Positions 17,699 through 24,706 of a stretch of DNA of 64,000 bases are shown here, piece after piece. The translations under genes were made by a program, and so were the position numbers. The stretch covers positions 310,001-374,000 of the forward strand of contig CAKRVA010000002.1 of assembly GCA_934408585.1 (NCBI GenBank), given 5' to 3'. Origin of the DNA: an uncultured Lachnospiraceae bacterium (lineage in GTDB: Bacteria > Bacillota > Clostridia > Lachnospirales > Lachnospiraceae). How positions within the stretch are numbered: the first letter of the stretch is position 1; the number at the start of each line of letters is the position of its first letter. The notes beneath the pieces are model-generated. The model did no database searches, had not been told where the DNA came from, and saw nothing but the letters and a program-made list of their open reading frames with translations.

Positions 17699-18589
17699 TT
17701 AACCTTTTACTGCCCCCACTGTTATACCGGATACAAAAAACTTTTGTACAAATGGATATAACAGGAGAATAGGACCTGTAGCAACAACTGCCATCGCAAG
17801 CTTTACCGATTGTGTTGGTAAATCCGCCGTTGCCATATTTGCACTTTGTGACATTTGTTTTAATGCTGTCGTAGCATTCAACATATCATATAAGTAAAAC
17901 TGAAGTTCCCATGTTTCTGAATTTGTACTGAACATGGAAGAACGATACCAGTCATTCCAATAACCAAGTGCTAAGAATAATCCTACCGTTGCAAGACCGG
18001 GACGAAGAACCGGAAGTACAATTTTAACAAAAATAGTAAAGTGTCCGGCACCATCAATTTTTGCTGATTCGGTAATTGCATCCGGTACCGATCCTGTAAT
18101 AAATGTTCTCATTAAAATTACAAGAAACGGTGTCATTACTGCCGGAAACCAGATTGCAAAAGTCGTACCCTTTAACCCCAATACATTGGCATACATCAAA
18201 TACCATGGAATAATGCCTCCACCAAAAATACTGGTAAAGTAAATAAGAAAAGAAACGGTATTGCGGTATTTAAACTCTTTTCTTGAAATAACATAACCTG
18301 TAAGTGTTGTCATGATAAGTCCGACTGCGGTACCGACAACGGTATAGTAAATGGTCATTTTGTATGCCTGAAGAATATCTTTTGGTGCTTTAAAAATCGT
18401 TTTATAGGCAGATAAGGTGATATCCTTTGGCAAAATGCTATATCCCTCTTTCAAAATAGTCAGATTATCTGTCAATGAACCGGATACAATAATGATGAAA
18501 GGAAATACACATATCAAAGAGCCAAGGATTAAAAGCGTGTATGTCAATATCTCAAATACAATCGTTGTTTTTGCTTTTTTTATTTTCAT
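17699..18589 (-). CDS. ABC transporter permease (YtcP/LplC type)
   Basis: 296 aa with six predicted helices and the cytoplasmic EAA loop ESAKIDGAGHFTIFVKIVLP. N-terminal LICVFPFIIIVSGSLTDN is typical of the MalG-like partner in CUT1 systems. Partner of the 464-residue permease encoded 15 nt upstream. The stop is 70 nt before the binding-protein start. Ribosome site AAAGGAGAAGAGG. Confidence 0.92.
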   Translation of the reverse strand: MKIKKAKTTIVFEILTYTLLILGSLICVFPFIIIVSGSLTDNLTILKEGYSILPKDITLSAYKTIFKAPKDILQAYKMTIYYTVVGTAVGLIMTTLTGYVISRKEFKYRNTVSFLIYFTSIFGGGIIPWYLMYANVLGLKGTTFAIWFPAVMTPFLVILMRTFITGSVPDAITESAKIDGAGHFTIFVKIVLPVLRPGLATVGLFLALGYWNDWYRSSMFSTNSETWELQFYLYDMLNATTALKQMSQSANMATADLPTQSVKLAMAVVATGPILLLYPFVQKFFVSGITVGAVKG

Positions 18590-18604
18590 TCCTCTTCTCC
18601 TTTC

Positions 18605-19999
18605 TTAGAACAATGCGTATTCCGGATTTTTACGTTTTACAAGCCAGTTTACTCCGACTACAATTACAAAACCAAATAATGACTGATATAATCCTGCTGC
18701 CGTACCAAGTCCGATACTCATTGGCTGTGTTAATGCAATTCGATATACATAGGTATCAAGAATATCTGTCACATTATAAAGCACACCGTTGTTTCCAATC
18801 ATCTGATAGAACAATTCAAACTGACCTTTCATAATACTTCCAAGTGCATACAAAAGAAGGATAATAAAGGTTGGCTTAATCTGTGGTAACGTAATGTACC
18901 AGATTTGCTGGAAAATGTTCGCTCCATCCACTCTTGCAGCTTCATACATTTCACTATCGATACCTGTGATGGTTGCAAGGTAAACAACCATTCCGTATCC
19001 AATATTTTTCCATATGTAAAAGAGTGTAATTAAGAGGGGCCAGTAGGATGGTGTATTATAAAAATCAATTTTGTCCCCACCCATCGAAGTAATGATGTTA
19101 TTTACGAGTCCATATTCATATTCAAAAATGTTATAAACCAAAACTTTCAAAATAACGAAGGATACGAAGTAAGGCATAAACATTAAAGTTTGCGAAGTCT
19201 TTTTAAACCACTTTACCGTTACCTGACTAACAAGAATCGCAAAGAAAATCTGCAATACGTTTCCTAAGAAAATAAATACAATGTTATAAAGAATCGTATT
19301 TCTTGTTAATTTAAATAAATCAGCTCCTGCTAAGAATTCAAAATTCTTCCATCCTACAAAAGGACTGGCCCACAGACCATCTCTGAAATTGAAGGAAGTA
19401 AAAGCATAATAAACACCAAGCGTTGGCAGATAACAGTTAATCATAAAGAAGATGAACGTAGGAAGCAGCATCAAAAACAACACCCAATTCTTTTGAAACT
19501 CCTTGATAAATCCATGCTCCCGGTACTTTTTTCTTTCGTCTGCTTCTTTTACTTTTACGACAATATAAAATACAATGGATAAAATCAGTAAAACTGGAAC
19601 GATTGGAGATATATGATATCCTCCTCCAGGAACCTTTGCATTTGCAAAAATAACATATCCTATAGAAGCTCCTGTTAAGAAAAATTCAAAAATCATTGCC
19701 GTCTTAGCAGAAAGATACAGGCTGAGATTCCCATTTTTTCCTTTTCTTTTAAAAATGATTTTTCCAAGATAAACCACATGAAAATAAATAGAGGCAATCA
19801 TTACAATTAAAAGAATCATTCCATATAGACCCAAAATGCCATGTCCGGAATCTTCTACATAACTTAAAATATGAAAAATGCTAAAGCTCTTTTGTACTTC
19901 ATCAATTTTTATCCATTTAAAAAAAGGGAAAGACAAAATTAATGCTACAGCACTAAAATACACATCCCACTTTGTTAAAAACTTTATTTTATCTTTCAT
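18605..19999 (-). CDS. ABC transporter permease (LplB/YteP type) with N-terminal membrane extension
   Basis: 464 aa from the ATG at 19999 (GGAGG 5 nt upstream; an ATG four codons earlier lies in the ribosome site). The C-terminal 300 residues are a normal MalF-like permease with EAA loop EMYEAARVDGANIFQQIWY. The first 160 residues are an extra module of about four helices, ending in a Lys/Glu-rich linker (VKVKEADERKKYREHGF), not found in standard LplB proteins of about 310 aa. First gene of the LacI-controlled operon. The role of the extension is unknown. Confidence 0.9.
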   Translation of the reverse strand: MKDKIKFLTKWDVYFSAVALILSFPFFKWIKIDEVQKSFSIFHILSYVEDSGHGILGLYGMILLIVMIASIYFHVVYLGKIIFKRKGKNGNLSLYLSAKTAMIFEFFLTGASIGYVIFANAKVPGGGYHISPIVPVLLILSIVFYIVVKVKEADERKKYREHGFIKEFQKNWVLFLMLLPTFIFFMINCYLPTLGVYYAFTSFNFRDGLWASPFVGWKNFEFLAGADLFKLTRNTILYNIVFIFLGNVLQIFFAILVSQVTVKWFKKTSQTLMFMPYFVSFVILKVLVYNIFEYEYGLVNNIITSMGGDKIDFYNTPSYWPLLITLFYIWKNIGYGMVVYLATITGIDSEMYEAARVDGANIFQQIWYITLPQIKPTFIILLLYALGSIMKGQFELFYQMIGNNGVLYNVTDILDTYVYRIALTQPMSIGLGTAAGLYQSLFGFVIVVGVNWLVKRKNPEYALF

Positions 20000-20038
20000 A
20001 CATACCTCCATATAAGAAAAGTGCCGTATTTATCTACA

Positions 20039-20082
20039 TAAAAACGTTTTTATTTTATACTTAAATGCTAGCATATGAACAA
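20039..20082 (-). promoter_or_regulatory. Promoter and LacI operator of the GH30/ABC operon
   Basis: Minus-strand -35 TTGTTC (20077-20082), 17-nt spacer, -10 TATAAA (20054-20059), then the perfect 14-bp palindrome TAAAAACGTTTTTA at 20039-20052, which would cover the transcription start. The ATG of the first permease is 40 nt further. A bound LacI protein here would block initiation. Confidence 0.75.
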
Positions 20083-20122
20083 ATTATTTGCAATATCCTA
20101 TTTCATTTTCAGTGAATTTGAA

Positions 20123-20157
20123 CAAAAAATAAGAGGTTATACCACGTATAACCTCTT
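20123..20157 (-). terminator. Intrinsic terminator of the chemoreceptor gene
   Basis: On the minus strand AAGAGGTTATA (20147-20157) pairs with TATAACCTCTT (20131-20141), followed by ATTTTTTG. It lies 58 nt after the chemoreceptor stop and insulates the downstream sugar operon. Confidence 0.85.
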
Positions 20158-20162
20158 AATAA

Positions 20163-20176
20163 TAAAAACGTTTTTA
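20163..20176. promoter_or_regulatory. Second LacI operator
   Basis: Perfect copy of TAAAAACGTTTTTA, 124 bp centre to centre from the promoter-proximal copy at 20039-20052, inside the 3' untranslated region of the chemoreceptor gene. Spacing of about 12 helical turns would permit looping between two LacI dimers; that is inference. Confidence 0.65.
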
Positions 20177-20214
20177 TATATTTTTACCAAAGATATTTTT
20201 TATGCCTGTTTTTT

Positions 20215-22542
20215 TTACTCAATACGGAATGCGTTAATTTCATGTTTCAATCCGTTCATATTGTTATCCAAAACAGATGCTGTCTGACTCAATTTCTCAA
20301 CATTGTTCATCAGCTCTAAGGACATATCATGTACCAGGAAGGAACCTGCTGCTGTCTGTTCAATAATAGCAGAAATATTTTCAACGGCATCCAGTGTTTC
20401 ACTTCTTTCCTTATCTGCTGATTCGGTACAGTTGCCAATTTCTTTCATGTGTTCGAAGAGCTCTTTCATCTGGCTGCTCATATTTTCGAATACCTGAATT
20501 ACTTCTTTTACTGCAACTTCCTGTTCATCTACCATCTGCTCTGCTTCTTTTGCACTTTGAGCAGTAGACATTGTCTGAGCCATAATGTATTCAACCTTAT
20601 GACGGATTTCGCCTGCTGCTGTACCGGAGTTATCTGCCAGATTACGAATTTCTTCTGCAACAACTGCAAATCCTCTTCCTGCTTCTCCTGCTCTTGCTGC
20701 CTCAATGGAAGCATTTAAGGAAAGCAGATTTGTCTGTTTGGAAATCTGATTAATGGTTGTAGCAAATCCATTGATAATTTCGGATTCCTGCTTTAAGGTT
20801 TCAACACTGTTGCCTACCTTCTCGGTAATTTCAGATGTCTTCTTTGCCTTATCGGAAAGAATCATAACAATCTGAGTACCCTGTGTAATCATCTCTTCTG
20901 TCTTATCTACAAGAGCGCTGACCTTTTCAACCATTTCGTTGATGTCTTTAATCTTGTCTGACAGTTCATTTGTTTTAATTACACATTCTTCTGCATGTTC
21001 TGCCTGCTTCTTCATTCCGGTACTGATTTCATCAATTGCACCGGTAATATCGGTAGAATAACGGTTAATATCATCGGATACTTCATGAACATCCTTAGAA
21101 GATCCTTCCAACTGTGTCGCTGTATCCGACAGACTCATAACCAGTTTCTTATTGTTATGAATCATATTGGTTGCTGTTTTGGCAAGTGACTGGAATTCGT
21201 CATGTCCCTTTACATCAACAGTAACCGTAAGATCGCCTTCTGCAACCTTATTCAATCTCTTTGAAATCCGGTTCATATTTCTTAAAATACCAAATGCAAT
21301 ATAAGAACCGATAATTACAGAAATAATTGCTGCGATAATAACGAGTGTAACAGTAATATTCTTAATCTTTTCTGCCTGTCCGGTTACTACAGAAAGCGGA
21401 ACTATAGAGCAGAACATAACACCTGTGTTTTCACTCTTACTGTAAATATATATGTAATTCTTACCCTGGTATTTAATTTCTTCTGTTCCGTATAAACTGT
21501 CACCATCTTTGGAGTTCTGATAAAATTCCTGTCCGGCAAATATGCTTTCTTCCAGGTAAGATACATTACCTTCATCATCTCTCTGACATGCAACTTCTTT
21601 TCCGTTTGGAGATACAAATCCGATAATACTGTCTTTACCAAAATCAATTCCACCAATTAATTCTTTTACAGGTTCCGTAGCTACATCCATAACAATGTAT
21701 GCAACTTTCTGGTTTGCCTGTAACTCATAAGACATAAAATAGCTTTCTGGTTTTACATCTAACTTCTCATCAATCAATGGATGGTTATCTGTCCAGCGTA
21801 ATAATGATTTGCCGGTTGACTGTGATTCAACTTCTGCAACTAAATCCTTATAGAAACCATCTACTGTTTGTGTAGTACCGGTTGTAATTACCTGTACGCC
21901 CGGTAATGGGATAAAGTGAATATCACTGATAAATTTATTTGCAGATTTTGATGCCTTTAAGGTTAAACGGGTATTGTTAATAAAGCTTGCTTTTTCAATT
22001 TCATCATCGCCAAGCAGAGAAAGGAAAAATTTCTGTAAGTCGCCATCAAAAGCATACTGTAAAGCTTCTGCTTCAATATTGGAACAGCTTACATCCAGAT
22101 ATTCCACAGCCATATTTGCTGTCTGCTGCGTAGATTCCATATATTTATCACTCATACCATCTGCTGCATACTTGTAGGAAATGATACCGGTGATAATCAT
22201 GAATGCAATAGGAATTAGGAAGCATAAATACATTTTATTCCGCAAACCAAAAATCATGCTTTTATCTGTTTTTGCTTCTGCAATCATTTCTTTAAATTTC
22301 ATATTGCGGAATTTTGCAAAAAACTCTTTCATGTTCTTCGGTTTGGCAGTCTTTTCTGCTTTTTCCTTTTTCGCCGCGTCCTTTTCACTTTTAGGTTTTA
22401 ATTTAAATATATTTTTAAATTTTTCCGCGTTAAATTTCCGCTGCTTTTTTTCTTTTGGTTCAGAAGGTATAGTCTGTTTATTATCCGGTTCGGAAGATGT
22501 CGCCTTCTTTTTCAGTAGTCCAGAGAATAAATTTTTCTTCAT
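20215..22542 (-). CDS. Methyl-accepting chemotaxis protein with basic N-terminal extension
   Basis: 775 aa. Unusual: about 100 residues, very Lys-rich, precede the first membrane helix (about 104-123). Then an extracytoplasmic sensor of about 250 residues (possible dCache-like), a second helix at about 385-410, HAMP (MNRISKRLNKVAEGDLTVTV), and the signalling hairpin with tip NLLSLNASIEAARAGEAGRG. Signals to CheA/CheW at the membrane. AAAGGAGG upstream of the ATG. It ends upstream of the sugar importer operon on the same strand, separated by a terminator, so it may sense a related carbohydrate; ligand unknown. Confidence 0.9.
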   Translation of the reverse strand: MKKNLFSGLLKKKATSSEPDNKQTIPSEPKEKKQRKFNAEKFKNIFKLKPKSEKDAAKKEKAEKTAKPKNMKEFFAKFRNMKFKEMIAEAKTDKSMIFGLRNKMYLCFLIPIAFMIITGIISYKYAADGMSDKYMESTQQTANMAVEYLDVSCSNIEAEALQYAFDGDLQKFFLSLLGDDEIEKASFINNTRLTLKASKSANKFISDIHFIPLPGVQVITTGTTQTVDGFYKDLVAEVESQSTGKSLLRWTDNHPLIDEKLDVKPESYFMSYELQANQKVAYIVMDVATEPVKELIGGIDFGKDSIIGFVSPNGKEVACQRDDEGNVSYLEESIFAGQEFYQNSKDGDSLYGTEEIKYQGKNYIYIYSKSENTGVMFCSIVPLSVVTGQAEKIKNITVTLVIIAAIISVIIGSYIAFGILRNMNRISKRLNKVAEGDLTVTVDVKGHDEFQSLAKTATNMIHNNKKLVMSLSDTATQLEGSSKDVHEVSDDINRYSTDITGAIDEISTGMKKQAEHAEECVIKTNELSDKIKDINEMVEKVSALVDKTEEMITQGTQIVMILSDKAKKTSEITEKVGNSVETLKQESEIINGFATTINQISKQTNLLSLNASIEAARAGEAGRGFAVVAEEIRNLADNSGTAAGEIRHKVEYIMAQTMSTAQSAKEAEQMVDEQEVAVKEVIQVFENMSSQMKELFEHMKEIGNCTESADKERSETLDAVENISAIIEQTAAGSFLVHDMSLELMNNVEKLSQTASVLDNNMNGLKHEINAFRIE

Positions 22543-22652
22543 GTGTAATCCTCCTTTAAAGCATAACTATATACTTAAATACATTATATAAAAACAGCGT
22601 TATTTTGTCACGCAATATTCTTTATTTTTTTTATTTTTTTTGCTATTTTTCG

Positions 22653-23849
22653 TCAAATTTTAATGTTTTCTGGCTCTTTATCTTTGGAATAAAGATACTT
22701 TAATATAATTGGTGTAGAAATTGAAGAAACAATGATTAACAAAATCACGGAAGTAAAGTATACCGGCTCTAACAGTCCGGCTGATAACCCTTTCTGTGCC
22801 ACAATCAATGCAACCTCACCACGTGTCATCATTCCAACGCCAATTTTTAAGGAATCATGCATATTAAATCTGCATGCTTTTGCCATTAAGCCACAGCCTA
22901 CAATTTTTCCAACTAACCCTACAATCACAAATCCGAGTGAAAATAGAAGAATACTGCCGGTAATGTTATCAATATTTGTCTTTAATCCGATACTAGCAAA
23001 GAAAATCGGTCCAAAAAGCATATAGGAATTGATATCTACTTTACTTTCAATATAAGAAGAATCATCAATCGAGCAAAGAATAATACCGGCCACATATGCA
23101 CCTGTGATATCCGCAATTCCAAAATACTTTTCAGCTACGTAAGACAAAATAAAGCAATATGCCAATCCGGCAATCGGAATACGTCTTGTATGTGGATAAC
23201 GTTTATCAACCCATTTGAATACCTTATAAGAAATAAATCCTACGCCGATTGCAAGAATGAAAAATAATACGGTACTAATCAAAACAGAAGAAACACTTGA
23301 TTCCGGATTTTTAAATCCAATCACAAAGGTCAGCACAATAATACCGATTACATCATCTATAATTGCTGCACTTAAAATCGTAGTTCCGACTTTTCCTTTC
23401 AGTTTTCCCATATCTTTGAGTGCCTGAACCGTAATACTTACCGATGTAGCAGTCAAAATCGTACCTACAAATACTGCTTTATAAAATTCTTCAGAACCCC
23501 AGGGTGCAAATCCATAATAAATCATATAAAATACTGCACCACAGATTAACGGAATAAATACTCCGGCACATGCAATTAAAAATGCAACAGGACCTGTTTT
23601 TAACAATTCTTTTAAGTCCGTTTCAAGACCTGCAGAAAACATCAATAAAATAACACCGACTTCAGCCATCTGCATCAGAAAATCCGTCTGGTTCACAAAT
23701 CCCAGAACACAGGGACCTATCAGCAGACCTGCAATAATCTGTCCTACTACCTGCGGAGCATGCAGTTTTCTTGCAATAATTCCACAAATTTTTGCGGCAA
23801 TAATTACAATTGCCAAATCCTTTAATACCAAATATGTTTCCATTTTCAC
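22653..23849 (-). CDS. Cation:proton antiporter, CPA2 family
   Basis: 398 aa, about 12-13 helices. N-terminal LAIVIIAAKICGIIARKLHAPQVVGQIIAGLLIGP, TATSVSITVQALKDMGKL and SAAIIDDVIGIIVL (paired Asp) mark NapA/KefB-type sodium or potassium/proton exchangers; no C-terminal TrkA domain is present. Start choice is open between GTG at 23849 and ATG at 23843: the only strong ribosome site (AGGAGGAG, 23869-23876) is separated from both by a 16-nt perfect hairpin. Likely role in sodium or pH homeostasis. Confidence 0.88.
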   Translation of the reverse strand: MKMETYLVLKDLAIVIIAAKICGIIARKLHAPQVVGQIIAGLLIGPCVLGFVNQTDFLMQMAEVGVILLMFSAGLETDLKELLKTGPVAFLIACAGVFIPLICGAVFYMIYYGFAPWGSEEFYKAVFVGTILTATSVSITVQALKDMGKLKGKVGTTILSAAIIDDVIGIIVLTFVIGFKNPESSVSSVLISTVLFFILAIGVGFISYKVFKWVDKRYPHTRRIPIAGLAYCFILSYVAEKYFGIADITGAYVAGIILCSIDDSSYIESKVDINSYMLFGPIFFASIGLKTNIDNITGSILLFSLGFVIVGLVGKIVGCGLMAKACRFNMHDSLKIGVGMMTRGEVALIVAQKGLSAGLLEPVYFTSVILLIIVSSISTPIILKYLYSKDKEPENIKI

Positions 23850-23853
23850 AATA

Positions 23854-23869
23854 GTCAGTAACTACTGAC
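23854..23869 (-). promoter_or_regulatory. Hairpin between ribosome site and start codon of the antiporter gene
   Basis: GTCAGTAGTTACTGAC, a perfect inverted repeat with 7-bp stem, sits directly between AGGAGGAG and TATTGTGAAAATG. Folded, it brings the Shine-Dalgarno to about 5 nt from GTG; unfolded, the gap of more than 20 nt should be poorly used. Confidence 0.6.
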
Positions 23870-23882
23870 CTCCTCCTCTTTT

Positions 23883-24170
23883 TTAGGTGTCTACTCCAAA
23901 TCCTTCTTCTTCTGCCCGAAGCTTACACCCATTTTTATAAGAACCAATCTGACAGATTTCCGGCTTCTTATTTTCCACACAAAATTTACAGGAAGGACAC
24001 GGTTTCATTTCTCCGCCAAAATCCCTTGGTTCTGCTTCGTTATTCTCATTATGCCTGCAATCATAACACCAACAACTTCCACATTCAACAAATTGTGGCA
24101 AACTTTCTAAAAAATGTGTTTCTGAAAGTAAGTCAAGAAAATCAAGCTGGCCTTCTATCTGCTTTTTCAA
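23883..24170 (-). CDS. Small cysteine-rich protein of unknown function
   Basis: 95 aa with nine cysteines in metal-site-like spacing: ECGSCWCYDC (29-38), CPSCKFC (58-64), then single Cys near 73 and 82. No signal peptide. It ends 33 nt before the antiporter start on the same strand, so is probably cotranscribed. Zinc or iron-sulfur binding is suggested by the spacing only. I do not recognise the family. Confidence 0.6.
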   Translation of the reverse strand: MKKQIEGQLDFLDLLSETHFLESLPQFVECGSCWCYDCRHNENNEAEPRDFGGEMKPCPSCKFCVENKKPEICQIGSYKNGCKLRAEEEGFGVDT

Positions 24171-24209
24171 ATTGTACCCTCATTTCTTCCTCAAACGTAT
24201 ATTGTACAT

Positions 24210-24389
24210 TATATTTTGTTTACAGATTCCACAAATATTTTCATTCAAATTCTATTGCACGAAACATTCCAATGAGCCTCCCAAAGCTAAAATCGTGTTC
24301 AGCAATGGCTTCCACGATTTTTGAGTCTCATTTTCATCGTGCAAAAAAGAATTTTCACAAAAATATTTGTGGAATCTGTAATATAAATA
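24210..24389. repeat. Structured inverted-repeat element, family B, copy 1
   Basis: About 180 nt folding as one long imperfect stem: outer arms TACAGATTCCACAAATATTT and its complement near 24362-24381, then TTGCACGA/TCGTGCAA, ATGAG/CTCAT, and an inner hairpin CGTG...CACG with AGC/GCT inside. The central 32 nt are identical to the copy at 42185-42338, whereas the outer arms are unrelated yet equally self-complementary. It lies upstream of the cysteine-rich gene. No coding potential. Could be a structured RNA or a MITE-like element. Confidence 0.7.
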
Positions 24390-24408
24390 TAATTATAAAT
24401 ATTTATGT

Positions 24409-24642
24409 GATAAATAGATACAAATTCATTCTGTATTGTGCTTTTCGAAAGCACTTAGCAGTTCTTACAATTTCATAAATAATTAGCAATTTTTGTGCAT
24501 GGATGCACGAAAAAGGTGATACTGAGCCCGGATGGCGAATTATCACCGGTTGCGTTTTTACTTCATAAATTAAATTGAAATTGTTAGAACTCCTTAGTGC
24601 TGAAGAACCCACACAAACAAGAATGAATTTGTAGCATTTATC
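24409..24642. repeat. Large inverted-repeat element, family C
   Basis: Arms of about 75 nt at 24409-24485 and 24570-24642 are imperfect reverse complements (GATAAAT..TACAAATTCATTCT in one, AGAATGAATTTGTA..ATTTATC in the other; inner AGCAGTTCTTACAATTTCA against TGAAATTGTTAGAACTCCT). Between them are hairpins GTGCAT/ATGCAC and GGTGATA/TATCACC enclosed by GCAA/TTGC. The multibranched shape resembles a structured RNA more than a simple MITE. No second copy in this window. Confidence 0.6.
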
Positions 24643-24660
24643 AAAAAATATTTTATAAAT

Positions 24661-24690
24661 AAAATCCCTATCTCAAAAGACAGGGATTTT
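24661..24690 (-). terminator. Intrinsic terminator of gyrA
   Basis: AAAATCCCTGTCT pairs with AGATAGGGATTTT around TTTG, flanked by A/T runs on both sides, so it can work in both directions. It begins 17 nt after the gyrA stop. Confidence 0.85.
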
Positions 24691-24706
24691 ATTTACTTCC
24701 GAAACT

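Noticed and set aside
24515..24550. tRNA-like hairpin GGTGATA...TATCACC
   Set aside because: No anticodon arm or T-loop consensus (TTCGAAT); it belongs to the family C element.
24210..24642. Retron or OMEGA-type guide RNA
   Set aside because: No reverse transcriptase, TnpB or IscB gene is anywhere near; structure alone does not justify the call.
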